The notes beneath the pieces were generated by a model. That model searched no databases. It saw only the letters and a program-made list of their open reading frames with translations, and had not been told where the DNA came from. Source: Paenibacillus sp. DCT19 (GTDB lineage Bacteria > Bacillota > Bacilli > Paenibacillales > Paenibacillaceae). Taken from it: a stretch of 64,000 nt of DNA. This document shows positions 8,929 to 18,923 of this stretch, piece after piece (within the stretch, counting starts at the first letter, position 1; every line of letters begins with the position of its first letter). The translations under genes and the position numbers were made by a program. The stretch lies in NCBI RefSeq assembly GCF_003268635.1, contig NZ_CP029639.1, positions 2,429,501 through 2,493,500 of the forward strand, read 5' to 3'.

Positions 8929-9011
8929 GTAAAGAGAGGTTAGGGTACTCCTAATTCAATCATATGCGCTGCAACAACTGAAATTTGCAAGAGGAGGTGA
9001 CGGGAAGCCCT

Positions 9012-12000
9012 ATGTTTCTTAAACGTATTGAACTGGGTGGATTCAAGTCATTCGCCGACAAAACAGAGATGGAATTTGTTCGTGGCATAACCGCGGTTGT
9101 GGGTCCGAACGGTAGTGGAAAAAGTAATATATCTGACGGAATTCGCTGGGTATTGGGGGAGCAAAGCGCCAAATCACTACGTGGTGGCAAAATGGAAGAT
9201 ATTATTTTTGCTGGTAGTGACGCGCGAAAAGCCGTCAATTATGGTGAAGTTTCTTTAACGCTCGATAACGAGGATCATGCGCTTGCCTTAGATTTTGGTG
9301 AGGTGACCGTGACACGTCGTGTACACCGTAGCGGAGATAGTGAATATTTTATTAACAAGCAATCATGCCGTTTGAAAGATATTACAGAATTGTTTATGGA
9401 TACAGGGATCGGTAAAGAAGCCTACTCGATTATTGGACAGGGACGAATTGAAGAGATTTTGAGCACCCGGTCAGAAGACCGCAGGGGGATCTTCGAAGAG
9501 GCTTCTGGTATCGTCAAATATAAATCTCGTAAACGGGATGCTACACGAAAGCTGGATGAAACAGAGCAAAATTTGCTGCGGATTCATGACCTCGTTACTG
9601 AACTAGAAGATCAGATTGGCCCGCTCAGAGAACAGTCGGAGAAGGCAATTCACTATAAGGAATTACGGAGTCAGTTGAAATCTCAAGAAATTTCGATGTA
9701 TGTGTATCAGATTGAACAAATCCATGCTTCCTGGAGCAAGGCTAATGAACGTTTACAATCGTTAAAACAGGAAGAGGTTGGTCTCTCTGCAATTGTCTCC
9801 ACACATGATGCAAAGCTAGAGAGCGATCGTAATGCGTTACGTACGCTCGAAGCTGAGACGGAGCGACTGCAATCGGAGCTCCTGCAATTCAGTGAAGCAA
9901 CCGAGAAGAGTGAAGGGCACAGAGAATTATTGAAAGAACGAGCTCGCAATCTGCAAACGAACCATGAGCAATTGACCGTGACCGTTGCAGCCAGTGAAGA
10001 AAAGCACCGCGAGCGTGAGGCTGAGTTGCTCTCCCTTCGTGAGAAGTTCGCTAAGCTGGAGAAAGAACTTACGGAAGTGAGAAACAGCCTGTCCGAGGAA
10101 GAGGCTAAGCTCATTGGGGTGACTGGAGGTATCAGTCAACAACAAGAGGAGAGTCTCAAAGGTAATTTGCTCGAATTAATGAATCAGATGGCACAGACAC
10201 GGAACGAAATTCGTTATGTGGATCAGCAAAAAGAAACGCTGGAGCGACGTATGAGTCGTGCATCCGAGGAGTCGGGCAAATGGGAAGAGCAAAAGGAAAC
10301 GTTAGAGCAGCGGAAGGCGGAAATTGAGAAAAAGGTTGCTCGTCTGGGCAAGGAAATTAGTGAACTCCGCGGGGATACATTACCGAGAGTGAACGACTTC
10401 AGTCCTTGCAGAAGCTGCTGGAAGAGAGTCGCGGAACCGTGCGGAAATGGGAGCAGAAGCGTGAAGCTCAAGTTTCCAGACGTGATACGATGAAAGAAAT
10501 GCAGGATGATTTTGATGGCTTCATGCTTGGTGTTAAAGAAGTCCTGAAGGCGTCCCGTAAAGGTACACTGAGCGGGGTTCATGGTGCGGTAGCTGAGCTG
10601 ATCAAAGTACCTGAGAAGATTGAACTTGCGGTAGAGACGGCGATGGGTGCGTCTGTGCAACATATCGTCATGGAGAACGAATCGGTCTCCAGACAGGCGA
10701 TATCTTTTCTGAAGCAACGTCAACTAGGTAGAGCTACATTCCTGCCGCTGGATGTCATTCGTCCACGTACAATTGGTGCTAATGAGCGCTCGATGATTGA
10801 AGGTATGGATGGATTTGTTGGTATTGGTGCCGATCTGGTTCAATATGACTCTACGTATGCTTCGATTATCGGTAGCTTGCTTGGTAATGTCATCATTGCA
10901 GAAACGTTGGAGGTAGCCAACAAAATTGCTGCACGGTGTCAATATCGCTTCCGGGTAGTAACCCTTGAAGGCGATGTGGTTAACGCAGGTGGTTCCATGA
11001 CAGGCGGAAGCCAGCACAAGAAAAACGGCAGTCTGCTCAGCCGTAAACGGCAATTGGATCAGTTGGACCAAGACATTGTGGATACCGAAAACCAAATCGT
11101 CAAATTGCATTGCAGTGTGGACGATGTGAAAGCTCAGTTGGAGCAGTGCCAGGACAAGCTGGATGAGCTGCGACAGTCTGGTGATGATACGCGTAATGCG
11201 GAACAGCAGGCATCGATGGAAATGAAGCAGGTTGAGCATGAGCTTCGTCACGTACTGGAGCAGGTTGCTGTAGCCGGTCAAGAGAAGAGTGGATTCAAAG
11301 AAGAGATTCAAGAGATGGATAATGCTCGTGCGGTCGCTGTCCAAAAGCTTGCTCAGCTTGAAGAGGAAGAGAAGGCAACGCATCGTGCTATCCACGCTGC
11401 TGAATTCGCGCGTAAGGCCAATGAATCAGCCAAAGAGGAATTGCAGAGCCAATTGACAGAACTGAAAGTGCGGGAAGGTAAGCTGGATCAAGAGCGTTAT
11501 TCCAATGAAGAGCAGCTACGCCGTTTGGAACGAGAAGTCGAGTCACTTGTGAAGGAACTTCGTCAGAATCGTACCTTGCTTGCCTCGATGGAAGCGGATC
11601 TGAAGAAAACACAACTTGAGAGCGTTACGCAGATTGAGAATCTGAACGAGTACAAGATGAAGAAAGCAGAAGCTTCTCAGGAGCTTGATTTCAAGCGTGC
11701 TGCTCGAAGTCAATTGTCGAAGAAGCTAGAGCTTGCGGAAAGTGAAACAAAGGAACAGCGCACACAGCTCAAAGCAGTGGAAGAGCAGATGCGTCAGACC
11801 GAGATTTCCGTGAACAGGCTTGATGTTGAGCTCGAAAATATTTTGCGTAAATTGACCGATGAATATGAGCTCGGATATGAGCTAGCTAAAGAGCGTTATC
11901 CTGTACCAGAGGATGTAGAAAGCACACAGGCTGAGGTACAGAAGCTCAAACGAAGTATATCTGCGCTTGGTGAGGTCAATCTGGGAGCGATTGAAGAATT

Positions 12001-12580
12001 CCAGCGTGTCAATGAACGTTATGAATTCCTCAGTGAACAGAAGAATGACCTGGTCGAGGCCAAAACAACCTTGTATCAAGTTATCCGTGAGATGGAAGAC
12101 GAGATGGCTAAGCGTTTCAAATCAACGTTTGATGCGATTCGCCGTGAATTCGGCACCGTATTCTCCAAATTATTTGGTGGTGGACGCGCGGATCTCGTCC
12201 TAATGGATCCTGAGCGAATGCTGGATACGGGAATAGATATCGTCGCTCAGCCGCCAGGCAAAAAGCTGCAAAATTTGCAGCTATTGTCCGGGGGAGAGCG
12301 AGCGCTCACAGCCATGGCATTGTTGTTTGCCATCCTGCATGTTAAACCCGTGCCGTTTTGTGTTCTTGATGAAGTTGAAGCTGCACTGGATGAAGCGAAC
12401 GTTGTTCGATTTGCTCAATATCTACGTGAATTCTCCGAACAAACCCAGTTTATCGTGGTGACACACCGCAAGGGTACGATGGAGGAGGCTGACGTTCTCT
12501 ATGGCGTTACGATGGAAGAGGGCGGCGTGTCCAAGCTCGTTTCAGTTAGGTTGGAGGACGAGGAAGCGGAGATCGCATAG
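9012..12580 (+). CDS. smc: SMC chromosome condensation ATPase, one-base frameshift in this sequence
   Basis: SMC forms the ring-shaped condensin with ScpA/ScpB and organises the chromosome at origins. The N-terminal ATPase half has Walker A GPNGSGKS (31-38). Long coiled-coil arms surround a hinge with GAVAELI and GGSMTGG. The C-terminal half has the ABC signature LLSGGERAL and Walker B CVLDEVEAALDE. The frame breaks at the G4 run 10371-10374, near residue 454 in the first coiled coil. Adding one G joins both halves into 1189 residues, the usual Bacillota length. Since smc is near-essential, a sequencing error is more likely than true loss. The start ATG at 9012 follows GAGGAGGTGA. Confidence 0.93.
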
Positions 12581-12686
12581 ATGGTTTAACTAGGTCGTGT
12601 CTGAAAAGAGCACTACGAAGTATGGGCAATATTACAGATGGTCTATTATAAATGAAGTATGACTATGCACACGATGGAGGGGCTTT

Positions 12687-13688
12687 ATGAGTTTTTTTAA
12701 GAAGCTGAGAGATAGCATTGCTAGCAAAACGGAGTCGGTTACGAAGCAGTTTAAGGAAGGACTCGAAAAGACACGCAAAGAGTTTGTTGAGAAAGTATCT
12801 GACCTTATGGTTAGACGCAAAAAAATCGACGAGGAATTCTACGAAGAATTGGAAGAAATTCTAATTGGAGCAGACGTTGGTGTTAACACCGTGATGAATC
12901 TCATTGATGAATTACGTGTTGAGGTGAAAAAACGCAAGATTGAGGACGCGGCTGAGCTACAGCCTGTGCTTTCTGAGAAACTAACTGACTTGCTGCGCGG
13001 AGAACAAAATAATGAATTAAAGCTAAACCCGAATGGAATTACGGTAATTCTATTTGTTGGCGTTAACGGTGTTGGAAAAACAACGACAATTGGTAAACTT
13101 GCACATCGTTACAAACAGCAGGGCAAAAAAGTCATTATGGCAGCAGGGGATACATTCCGTGCAGGTGCAATCGAACAGTTAGAGGTTTGGGGACAACGTG
13201 CTGGAGTGGAAGTCATTAAGCAGCAAGCGGGTTCGGATCCGGCGGCAGTGATGTTTGATGCTGTGCAAGCCGCTAAACAGCGTAACGCGGATATTTTACT
13301 CTGCGACACAGCTGGTCGACTGCAAAATAAATCCAACCTGATGGAAGAGCTGAACAAAATTTATCGTGTTATTCAGCGTGAAATTCCGGATGCTCCACAT
13401 GAGGTGCTGATGGTGCTTGATGCAACGACAGGACAAAACGCCCTGAATCAAGCGAAACTCTTTGGAGAGAAAAGTGGCGTGACAGGACTTGTACTGACGA
13501 AGCTTGATGGAACAGCTAAGGGAGGGATCGTGGTTGCGATTCGCCAAGAGTTGGACTTGCCTGTGAAAATGGTAGGTTTGGGTGAGAAAATGGAGGATCT
13601 GCAGCCATTCGATTCTGAGCAGTTTGTACACGCACTGTTTGCTGGTTTAATTCAGGAGCAGGTAGAAGAGGGGTCTACTGAAGAGTAA
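12687..13688 (+). CDS. ftsY: Signal recognition particle receptor FtsY
   Basis: This 333-residue SRP-family GTPase docks ribosome-nascent-chain/SRP complexes at the membrane. It has a helical N domain and a G domain with GVNGVGKTTT, DTAGRLQNK and TKLDGTAKGG. The short basic N-terminus (MSFFKKLRDSI) can act as the membrane-binding helix, and the long acidic A domain of E. coli FtsY is absent, as usual in Firmicutes. GGAGGGG lies upstream. It follows smc by 106 bp, as in B. subtilis. Confidence 0.96.
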   Translation: MSFFKKLRDSIASKTESVTKQFKEGLEKTRKEFVEKVSDLMVRRKKIDEEFYEELEEILIGADVGVNTVMNLIDELRVEVKKRKIEDAAELQPVLSEKLTDLLRGEQNNELKLNPNGITVILFVGVNGVGKTTTIGKLAHRYKQQGKKVIMAAGDTFRAGAIEQLEVWGQRAGVEVIKQQAGSDPAAVMFDAVQAAKQRNADILLCDTAGRLQNKSNLMEELNKIYRVIQREIPDAPHEVLMVLDATTGQNALNQAKLFGEKSGVTGLVLTKLDGTAKGGIVVAIRQELDLPVKMVGLGEKMEDLQPFDSEQFVHALFAGLIQEQVEEGSTEE

Positions 13689-13759
13689 TTTTACCGTCAA
13701 CTGATGGTTTACACAGACACAGCATTTTTGGGAACACGAACGTATCGTATACATGACTC

Positions 13760-13806
13760 TATTGCCGTTGATAAGCGTATGCTCAACATGTTTATCTGCG
13801 GCAATA
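13760..13806. other. Inverted repeat between ftsY and trhA
   Basis: TATTGCCG (13760-13767) and CGGCAATA (13799-13806) pair perfectly. The stem continues inward, after a 2-nt mismatch, with GATAA/TTATC. No T-run follows in either direction. A TATAAT-like box (13811-13816) sits just after it and may belong to the next gene's promoter, but a good -35 is missing. Confidence 0.4.
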
Positions 13807-13860
13807 GGTGTATAATGGAATAAAATTGAACTTAAAATAGGGTTAGAAAGGACGGTTGAT

Positions 13861-14507
13861 ATGGCCAATACCTATACCTATTCCCGCCGTGAAGAAGTCG
13901 CCAATGCAGTAACTCATGGGATCGGTGCTGCGCTTAGTGTGGCTGCATTGGTACTATTAATTGTATTCTCCAGCATGAAAGGTACGGCATGGCATGTGGT
14001 CAGTTTCACGATCTATGGGATCACGATGCTGATGCTCTATACCAACTCAACGCTAGTACACGCACTTAAAGAGGGTAAAGCCAAAGACTTATTTGAGTTT
14101 TTTGATCATTCCTCTATTTATTTGTTTATAGCAGGAACATATACGCCCTTCTTGTTCATTGCTGTCCGTGGCACACTTGGTTGGACGTTATTTGGAGTCA
14201 TTTGGGGCATCGCGTTATTCGGCGTGATCTTCAAGGCGTTCTTTACGAAAAAGTTTCTGTTTATGTCCACGATCTTCTATATTGCCATGGGCTGGCTCAT
14301 CGTCATTGCATGGCAGCCTCTTGTAGCTGCAATTCCTTCAGGAGGAATTGTGTTATTAGTAACGGGGGGCTGATGTATACGCTCGGAACGCTGTTTTATG
14401 TATGGCGTGGATTCCCGTACCATCATGCCATCTGGCATTTGTTTGTACTGGCGGGCAGTATTCTTCACTTCTTCGCCGTGCTTTTGTACCTTACACCTTT
14501 ACGATAG
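13861..14507 (+). CDS. trhA: TrhA/hemolysin III family membrane protein, one-base frameshift in this sequence
   Basis: This seven-helix PAQR/HlyIII-type membrane protein has the metal-site residues HGIGAALS near the N-terminus, FFDHSSIY in the middle and a C-terminal HAIWHLFVLAGS. Family members (B. subtilis YplQ/TrhA) affect membrane energetics; the old hemolysin label is not a firm function. The frame breaks at the G6 run 14364-14369. One extra G yields a 215-residue protein with all seven helices and the final HAIWH motif, so the break is probably an error. A terminator follows. Confidence 0.85.
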
Positions 14508-14514
14508 TAACAAT

Positions 14515-14552
14515 AAACGAATCGTCTCTTTGGGGAGGGGTTCGTTTTTTAT
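14515..14552 (+). terminator. Intrinsic terminator after trhA
   Basis: AAACGAA (14515-14521) pairs with TTCGTTT (14541-14547), with an inner TCTC/GGGA pairing, followed by a T6 run. Confidence 0.8.
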
Positions 14553-14670
14553 TTAGAGAGCAGTGATATAAAAGAAGGATATAGGGCGGATTAATAATGA
14601 TTATTTCACCTTATTTATGAGTGCTTTTTTGCCTTAAATAAAGCAATTTTATTGTGACAAGTATTTTTGC

Positions 14671-14699
14671 TTGACATCCTGATTTGTTTTCGGTATTAT
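14671..14699 (+). promoter_or_regulatory. Sigma-A promoter for ylxM-ffh
   Basis: TTGACA (14671-14676), a 17-bp spacer and TATTAT (14694-14699) lie upstream of ylxM with a leader of about 48 nt. It follows the trhA terminator, so ylxM-ffh starts a new transcription unit. Confidence 0.75.
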
Positions 14700-14753
14700 T
14701 AGGAACGTTGCAAGAGTGTAAAGTGTTTTTCCTTGACGAAGGGAGTCCCCGAT

Positions 14754-15104
14754 ATGAGTCAAGAAAATCGGCTTGAGAAGACAAACCGGATTAACTTGCT
14801 GTTTGCTTTTTATGAACGTTTACTGACAGAGAAGCAACAGACCTTTTTAAAGTATTACTTTCATGATGATTTCTCGCTCGGTGAAATTGCATCCGAGTTC
14901 GAGATCAGCCGCCAGGCGGTATACGAGCATATCAAGCGTGCCGAACAAGTGCTTGAAAATTACGAAAGCAAGCTTGGCTTGTTAGAAAAGCATGAGCGTC
15001 GCAATCGTAATCTTGAAGATTTGCAAAATGCATTGGCAGACATCGGTGTCTCCATTGATAACAACAAACCAATAAACGATATTGTTCAGCAGCTTAGAGA
15101 ATAG
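14754..15104 (+). CDS. ylxM: YlxM, SRP-associated helix-turn-helix protein
   Basis: This 116-residue protein of the UPF0122/YlxM family is known as a helix-turn-helix accessory factor of the SRP. It is almost always encoded upstream of ffh. The sigma-70 region-4-like helix-turn-helix is clear in [26 protein letters not shown]. The ATG at 14754 lies 8 nt after GAAGGGAG; an upstream in-frame ATG has no site. It precedes ffh by 69 bp. Confidence 0.92.
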   Translation: MSQENRLEKTNRINLLFAFYERLLTEKQQTFLKYYFHDDFSLGEIASEFEISRQAVYEHIKRAEQVLENYESKLGLLEKHERRNRNLEDLQNALADIGVSIDNNKPINDIVQQLRE

Positions 15105-15173
15105 AACGATTTTGAGCGCTGAGCGAAACGTAACGATCTTACAAACAGTATTACAGCTTAAGGAGGTGGGATC

Positions 15174-16550
15174 ATGGCATTTGAAGGATTAACGACCCGA
15201 TTGCAGAATGTGTTCAGTAAACTGCGCGGCAAAGGCAAGGTGTCTGATGAAGATGTTGCCGAAGCGATGCGCGAGGTGCGTCTGGCATTGCTTGAAGCGG
15301 ATGTAAACTTCAAAGTGGTCAAGGAATTCATCGCCAAGGTGAAAGAAAAGGCTGTCGGTAAAGAAGTGATGGATAGCTTCACACCAGGAATGGTGATTAT
15401 CGACATCGTAAACAAGGAACTTACGGACTTGATGGGTGGAAGTCAGTCAAAGCTGGCTAAAGCGAATAAGCCTCCAACGGTTCTGATGATGGTTGGTTTA
15501 CAGGGTGCAGGTAAAACGACAACATCGGGTAAACTCGCTAAGATGCTGCAAAAGCAAAATAGCAGACCATTGCTTGTGGCGGGAGATATTTATCGTCCTG
15601 CAGCGATTAAGCAGTTGCAAGTGCTTGGTGAACAGATCAAAGCGCCTGTATTCACACTGGGAGATCAGACAAGCCCCGTAGAGATTGCACGTCAGGGATT
15701 GCAACATGCAAAGGATAACGGCAATGATTATGTTATCATCGATACCGCAGGTCGTTTGCACGTAGATGAAGAACTGATGGAAGAACTTCGTCAGATCCAT
15801 AGTGTAGTTAACCCGGATGAGGTTCTGCTTGTTGTAGATAGTATGACAGGACAAGATGCTGTTAATGTGGCAGAACACTTTAACAAGCAGCTTGATCTAA
15901 CCGGTGTTGTACTGACCAAACTGGACGGAGATACTCGTGGTGGTGCGGCACTTTCTGTCAAAGCCGTTACGGGTTGCCCAATCAAGTTTGCTTCTCTTGG
16001 TGAGAAGCTGGACGCACTTGAGCCTTTCCATCCGGAACGGATGGCTTCACGGATTCTCGGTATGGGCGACATGCTCTCTCTAATTGAGAAAGCTCAGTCG
16101 AACATTGATACAGAGAAAGCCAAGGAAATGGAACGTAAGATGCGTAATGCTGAATTTACGTTTGAGGATTTCCTTGAGCAGATGGATCAAGTGAAAAAGC
16201 TTGGACCAATCGATCAGATCATGGATATGATTCCTGGCATGGGCAAGATGAAACAAGCCAAGGATCTGAAGGTTGATGACAAGCAGATGGGTCGAATCGA
16301 GGCGATTGTGTACTCGATGACAACAGAAGAGAAACGTAACCCGGATATGATTAATCATAGTCGCCGGAAACGGATTGCAACGGGGAGCGGAACATCTCTA
16401 GCTGAAGTTAACCGATTGATCAAGCAGTTTGATGAAATGCGCCGCATGATGAAACAGTTCTCGGATATGATGGGACCTAAAGGCGGCAAAAATAAAGCAA
16501 TGAAGCAACTCAAAGGATTAGGAAAAGGAATGAAGTTTCCTTTCCGTTGA
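15174..16550 (+). CDS. ffh: Signal recognition particle protein Ffh
   Basis: This 458-residue SRP54 GTPase binds 4.5S/6S scRNA and signal sequences. The N domain is followed by a G domain (GLQGAGKTTT, DTAGRLHVDEEL, TKLDGDTRGG). The C-terminal M domain is methionine-rich (EMRRMMKQFSDMMGPKGG) and binds signal peptides and RNA. AAGGAGGTGGG precedes the ATG. It partners with FtsY encoded 1.5 kb upstream. rpsP follows directly, a conserved order. Confidence 0.97.
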   Translation: MAFEGLTTRLQNVFSKLRGKGKVSDEDVAEAMREVRLALLEADVNFKVVKEFIAKVKEKAVGKEVMDSFTPGMVIIDIVNKELTDLMGGSQSKLAKANKPPTVLMMVGLQGAGKTTTSGKLAKMLQKQNSRPLLVAGDIYRPAAIKQLQVLGEQIKAPVFTLGDQTSPVEIARQGLQHAKDNGNDYVIIDTAGRLHVDEELMEELRQIHSVVNPDEVLLVVDSMTGQDAVNVAEHFNKQLDLTGVVLTKLDGDTRGGAALSVKAVTGCPIKFASLGEKLDALEPFHPERMASRILGMGDMLSLIEKAQSNIDTEKAKEMERKMRNAEFTFEDFLEQMDQVKKLGPIDQIMDMIPGMGKMKQAKDLKVDDKQMGRIEAIVYSMTTEEKRNPDMINHSRRKRIATGSGTSLAEVNRLIKQFDEMRRMMKQFSDMMGPKGGKNKAMKQLKGLGKGMKFPFR

Positions 16551-16604
16551 TGTTACCTGCACTAAAGCAATAATCTGATTTCATTGAAGGAGGTGAATTT
16601 TCAA

Positions 16605-16877
16605 ATGGCAGTTCGTATTCGTCTGAAACGTATGGGTGCTCACAAAGCTCCTTTCTACCGCGTAGTGGTATCGGATTCCCGTTCCCCACGTGACGGTCGT
16701 TTTATCGAGGAGATCGGTTACTACAACCCGGTTGAACAACCGGCTGTTGTTAAGATCGATGAAGATAAAGCATTGCAATGGCTTCAAAATGGTGCGCAAG
16801 CATCTGACACTGTCCGCAACTTGCTTAGCAAAGCGGGCGTGATGAAGAAGTTCCACGAGTCTAAACTATCTAAATAA
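16605..16877 (+). CDS. rpsP: 30S ribosomal protein S16
   Basis: This 90-residue small-subunit protein begins [19 protein letters not shown], a diagnostic S16 N-terminus, followed by [19 protein letters not shown]. The ATG at 16605 has GAAGGAGGTGA 8 nt upstream. An in-frame ATG at 16584 lies before the ribosome site and is not used. It forms a unit with khpA. Confidence 0.98.
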   Translation: MAVRIRLKRMGAHKAPFYRVVVSDSRSPRDGRFIEEIGYYNPVEQPAVVKIDEDKALQWLQNGAQASDTVRNLLSKAGVMKKFHESKLSK

Positions 16878-16900
16878 GGTGCTGATTCGGAGGGTCATCT

Positions 16901-17131
16901 ATGGAAGAATTAGTAAGTGTAATTGCTAAGGCTTTGGTCGATCATCCGGAAGATGTGACGGTTCGGACGGTTGAGAAAGACCGGCTTGTCGTGTATGAGT
17001 TAACCGTGCATCCTGACGATGTTGGGAAGGTCATTGGTAAACAGGGACGTATCGCAAAGTCTCTCCGTACAGTCGTCACATCAGCAGCAGTTAAGATGGA
17101 TAAACGGGTTACCGTAGATATCATATCTTAA
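16901..17131 (+). CDS. khpA: KH-domain RNA-binding protein KhpA (YlqC)
   Basis: This 76-residue single-KH-domain protein has the GxxG loop in VIGKQGRIAKSLR. KhpA acts with KhpB (Jag/EloR) in RNA binding and cell envelope control in Firmicutes. It lies 23 bp after rpsP, and a strong hairpin terminator follows. The ylqD gene that comes next in B. subtilis is absent; a repeat element occupies the space. Confidence 0.93.
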   Translation: MEELVSVIAKALVDHPEDVTVRTVEKDRLVVYELTVHPDDVGKVIGKQGRIAKSLRTVVTSAAVKMDKRVTVDIIS

Positions 17132-17140
17132 AGATATACG

Positions 17141-17174
17141 AAAGGGGGTTAGGATGCATGTCCTAGCCCCTTTT
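17141..17174 (+). terminator. Terminator after khpA
   Basis: AAAGGGGGTTAGGA (17141-17154) and TCCTAGCCCCTTTT (17161-17174) form a long stem with one bulged G and a 6-nt loop. The stem ends in T4. Confidence 0.75.
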
Positions 17175-17269
17175 CGTGCATGCTGAACTTAATGTTTATT
17201 GGATATTAAATAAAAATATTTTTTGGTATGAGTGACATCGGGAGCAGTGTAGGAGACGGAATCGATTCT

Positions 17270-17375
17270 GGAGAAGCGTTAGCGTTCACCTTTATCACCA
17301 CATTTTCACCTTTTTATAATAGTTCAAAAAATGAGGGGATAACAGTGATCGGAAGAACGAACCGTCGCTGGAACG
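17270..17375 (+). repeat. Intergenic repeat element, copy 2
   Basis: This spacer between khpA and rimM contains the same 20-base core as the fabD-fabG spacer (17335-17354). A similar block precedes it (GAAGCG, AGCGTTCACC, ATTTTCACCTTTTTATAA, a run of A). A 61-codon open frame crosses it but has no ribosome site or recognisable product. Confidence 0.5.
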
Positions 17376-17431
17376 GCCATTCGAGAGTCGAAGTACCTAT
17401 TTATTTTGATTGAATTTCGTAGGAGGATTGT

Positions 17432-17944
17432 ATGGCAGAATTTATGAATGTAGGTAAAATCGTGAACACTCATGGCATTCGTGGAGAATTGAGAATTATG
17501 CCGTTGACGGATTTCCCGGAAGTACGGTTCGCTAAAAATGCAGAGCTATATTTCTTTACAGCGGATAATCATCCGATCTTGGTGCATGTAGAATCTGCAC
17601 GTTTGCATAAAAATATGTACATCGTTCGTTTGAAAGAGTATGGAAACATTAACGAAGTGGAAAAGTTCAAAGGCGGGATGGCTAAAGTATCCAAAGAAGA
17701 TTTGGCTGAACTCGAAGAGAATGAATACTACTTCCATCAGATTGTGGGATGTACTGTTATTACGGAAGAGGATGAGACACTCGGAACGATCTCCGAAATT
17801 CTAACGCCTGGTGCCAATGATGTATGGGTGGTCAAAACACCAGCAGGCAAAGAAGTTTTAATTCCGGTAATTGACGATGTCGTGCTTCATGTTGATGTGA
17901 AGGAGAAGCTGGTTAAGATTCACCTTATGGAAGGGCTGCTGTAG
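17432..17944 (+). CDS. rimM: Ribosome maturation factor RimM
   Basis: This 170-residue protein helps process the 16S rRNA 3' domain and binds S19. It has the N-terminal RimM beta-barrel ([16 protein letters not shown]) and the C-terminal PRC-barrel ([27 protein letters not shown]). TAGGAGG lies 6 nt upstream. trmD starts 1 bp after the stop, so they are co-translated. Confidence 0.96.
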   Translation: MAEFMNVGKIVNTHGIRGELRIMPLTDFPEVRFAKNAELYFFTADNHPILVHVESARLHKNMYIVRLKEYGNINEVEKFKGGMAKVSKEDLAELEENEYYFHQIVGCTVITEEDETLGTISEILTPGANDVWVVKTPAGKEVLIPVIDDVVLHVDVKEKLVKIHLMEGLL

Positions 17945-17945
17945 C

Positions 17946-18713
17946 ATGAAAGTAGATGTATTAACTTTGTTCCCGGAAATGTTCGATGGTGTATTCGGGA
18001 CAAGTATTCTTGGTAAAGCTCAGACCAAAGGACTTGTATCTCTCAATGCAGTTAATTTCCGTAATTATGCGACCAATAAGCATAACACAGTAGATGATAC
18101 GCCATATGGGGGCGGAGGCGGTATGGTGTTAAAACCGGATCCGATCTTTGCTGCTGTGGAGGATATCCTTGATCAACGTGAAGAGGCTGCTGTACCTACG
18201 ATGAAGGCGCCACGTATTATTCTAATGTGTCCACAAGGAGAGACGTTCACACAGCAGAAGGCGGAAGAGCTTGTGCAAGAGGATCATCTTATTTTTATAT
18301 GTGGACATTATGAAGGTTATGATGAGCGCATTCGTGAATTTCTCGTTACAGATGAATTGTCCATTGGCGATTATGTGTTAACGGGTGGAGAGTTACCGGC
18401 TATGGTTGCTATTGATAGTGTGGTGCGTTTGATTCCAGGTGTACTCGGCAATGAAACGAGCGCAGTGACCGACTCGTTCAGTACAGGCCTACTGGAGTAT
18501 CCGCATTATACACGTCCACCAGAGTTTCGAGGTATGAAGGTACCAGACGTGCTGTTATCAGGTCATCATCTGAATATCGATGCATGGCGCCGGGAGCAGT
18601 CTCTGCTACGTACATTAGAGCGCAGACCTGATATGCTGGAAAGTGCGGAGTTGACGGATAAAGAACGGATCTGGTTAGAAGAGCTTCGTTTGAAAAAAGA
18701 GAAATTAGAGTAG
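17946..18713 (+). CDS. trmD: tRNA (guanine-37-N1)-methyltransferase TrmD
   Basis: This 255-residue SPOUT methyltransferase makes m1G37, which prevents +1 frameshifting. The knotted AdoMet site is seen in [11 protein letters not shown] and [15 protein letters not shown], and the N-terminal VLTLFPEMF is typical. In most Bacillota rplS follows directly. Here a reverse-oriented deacetylase and about 1.7 kb separate them, and a terminator lies 137 bp after the stop. Confidence 0.97.
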   Translation: MKVDVLTLFPEMFDGVFGTSILGKAQTKGLVSLNAVNFRNYATNKHNTVDDTPYGGGGGMVLKPDPIFAAVEDILDQREEAAVPTMKAPRIILMCPQGETFTQQKAEELVQEDHLIFICGHYEGYDERIREFLVTDELSIGDYVLTGGELPAMVAIDSVVRLIPGVLGNETSAVTDSFSTGLLEYPHYTRPPEFRGMKVPDVLLSGHHLNIDAWRREQSLLRTLERRPDMLESAELTDKERIWLEELRLKKEKLE

Positions 18714-18849
18714 AAAAAGAGCCTTCATACTGACTTTAGATATATTAAAGTACAGATGTAGTGATCGTATAAGCTGTTATAGGTAACATAAGCGTATGCT
18801 GATTAATGAAAAGGGCTCAACTTTGTATATTAACGGATAAAGACGTAAG

Positions 18850-18893
18850 GCCTAGCTACAGCCCTGTTTGGGCGGTATAGCTAGGCTTTTTTG
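18850..18893 (+). terminator. Intrinsic terminator after trmD
   Basis: GCCTAGCTA (18850-18858) pairs with TAGCTAGGC (18878-18886), with an inner GCCC/GGGC stem, followed by T6. It lies between the converging trmD and deacetylase genes and is oriented for trmD. Confidence 0.85.
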
Positions 18894-18923
18894 TGTGTAA
18901 AGACATGCGCCGAATGGATGAGC

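Noticed and set aside
10371..10374. Programmed ribosomal frameshifting in smc
   Set aside because: There is no slippery heptamer with a downstream stimulator, other genes show the same type of break, and SMC is not known to use recoding.
17228..17413. 61-codon frame between khpA and rimM
   Set aside because: It crosses the repeat element, has no ribosome site and resembles nothing; it is not ylqD.
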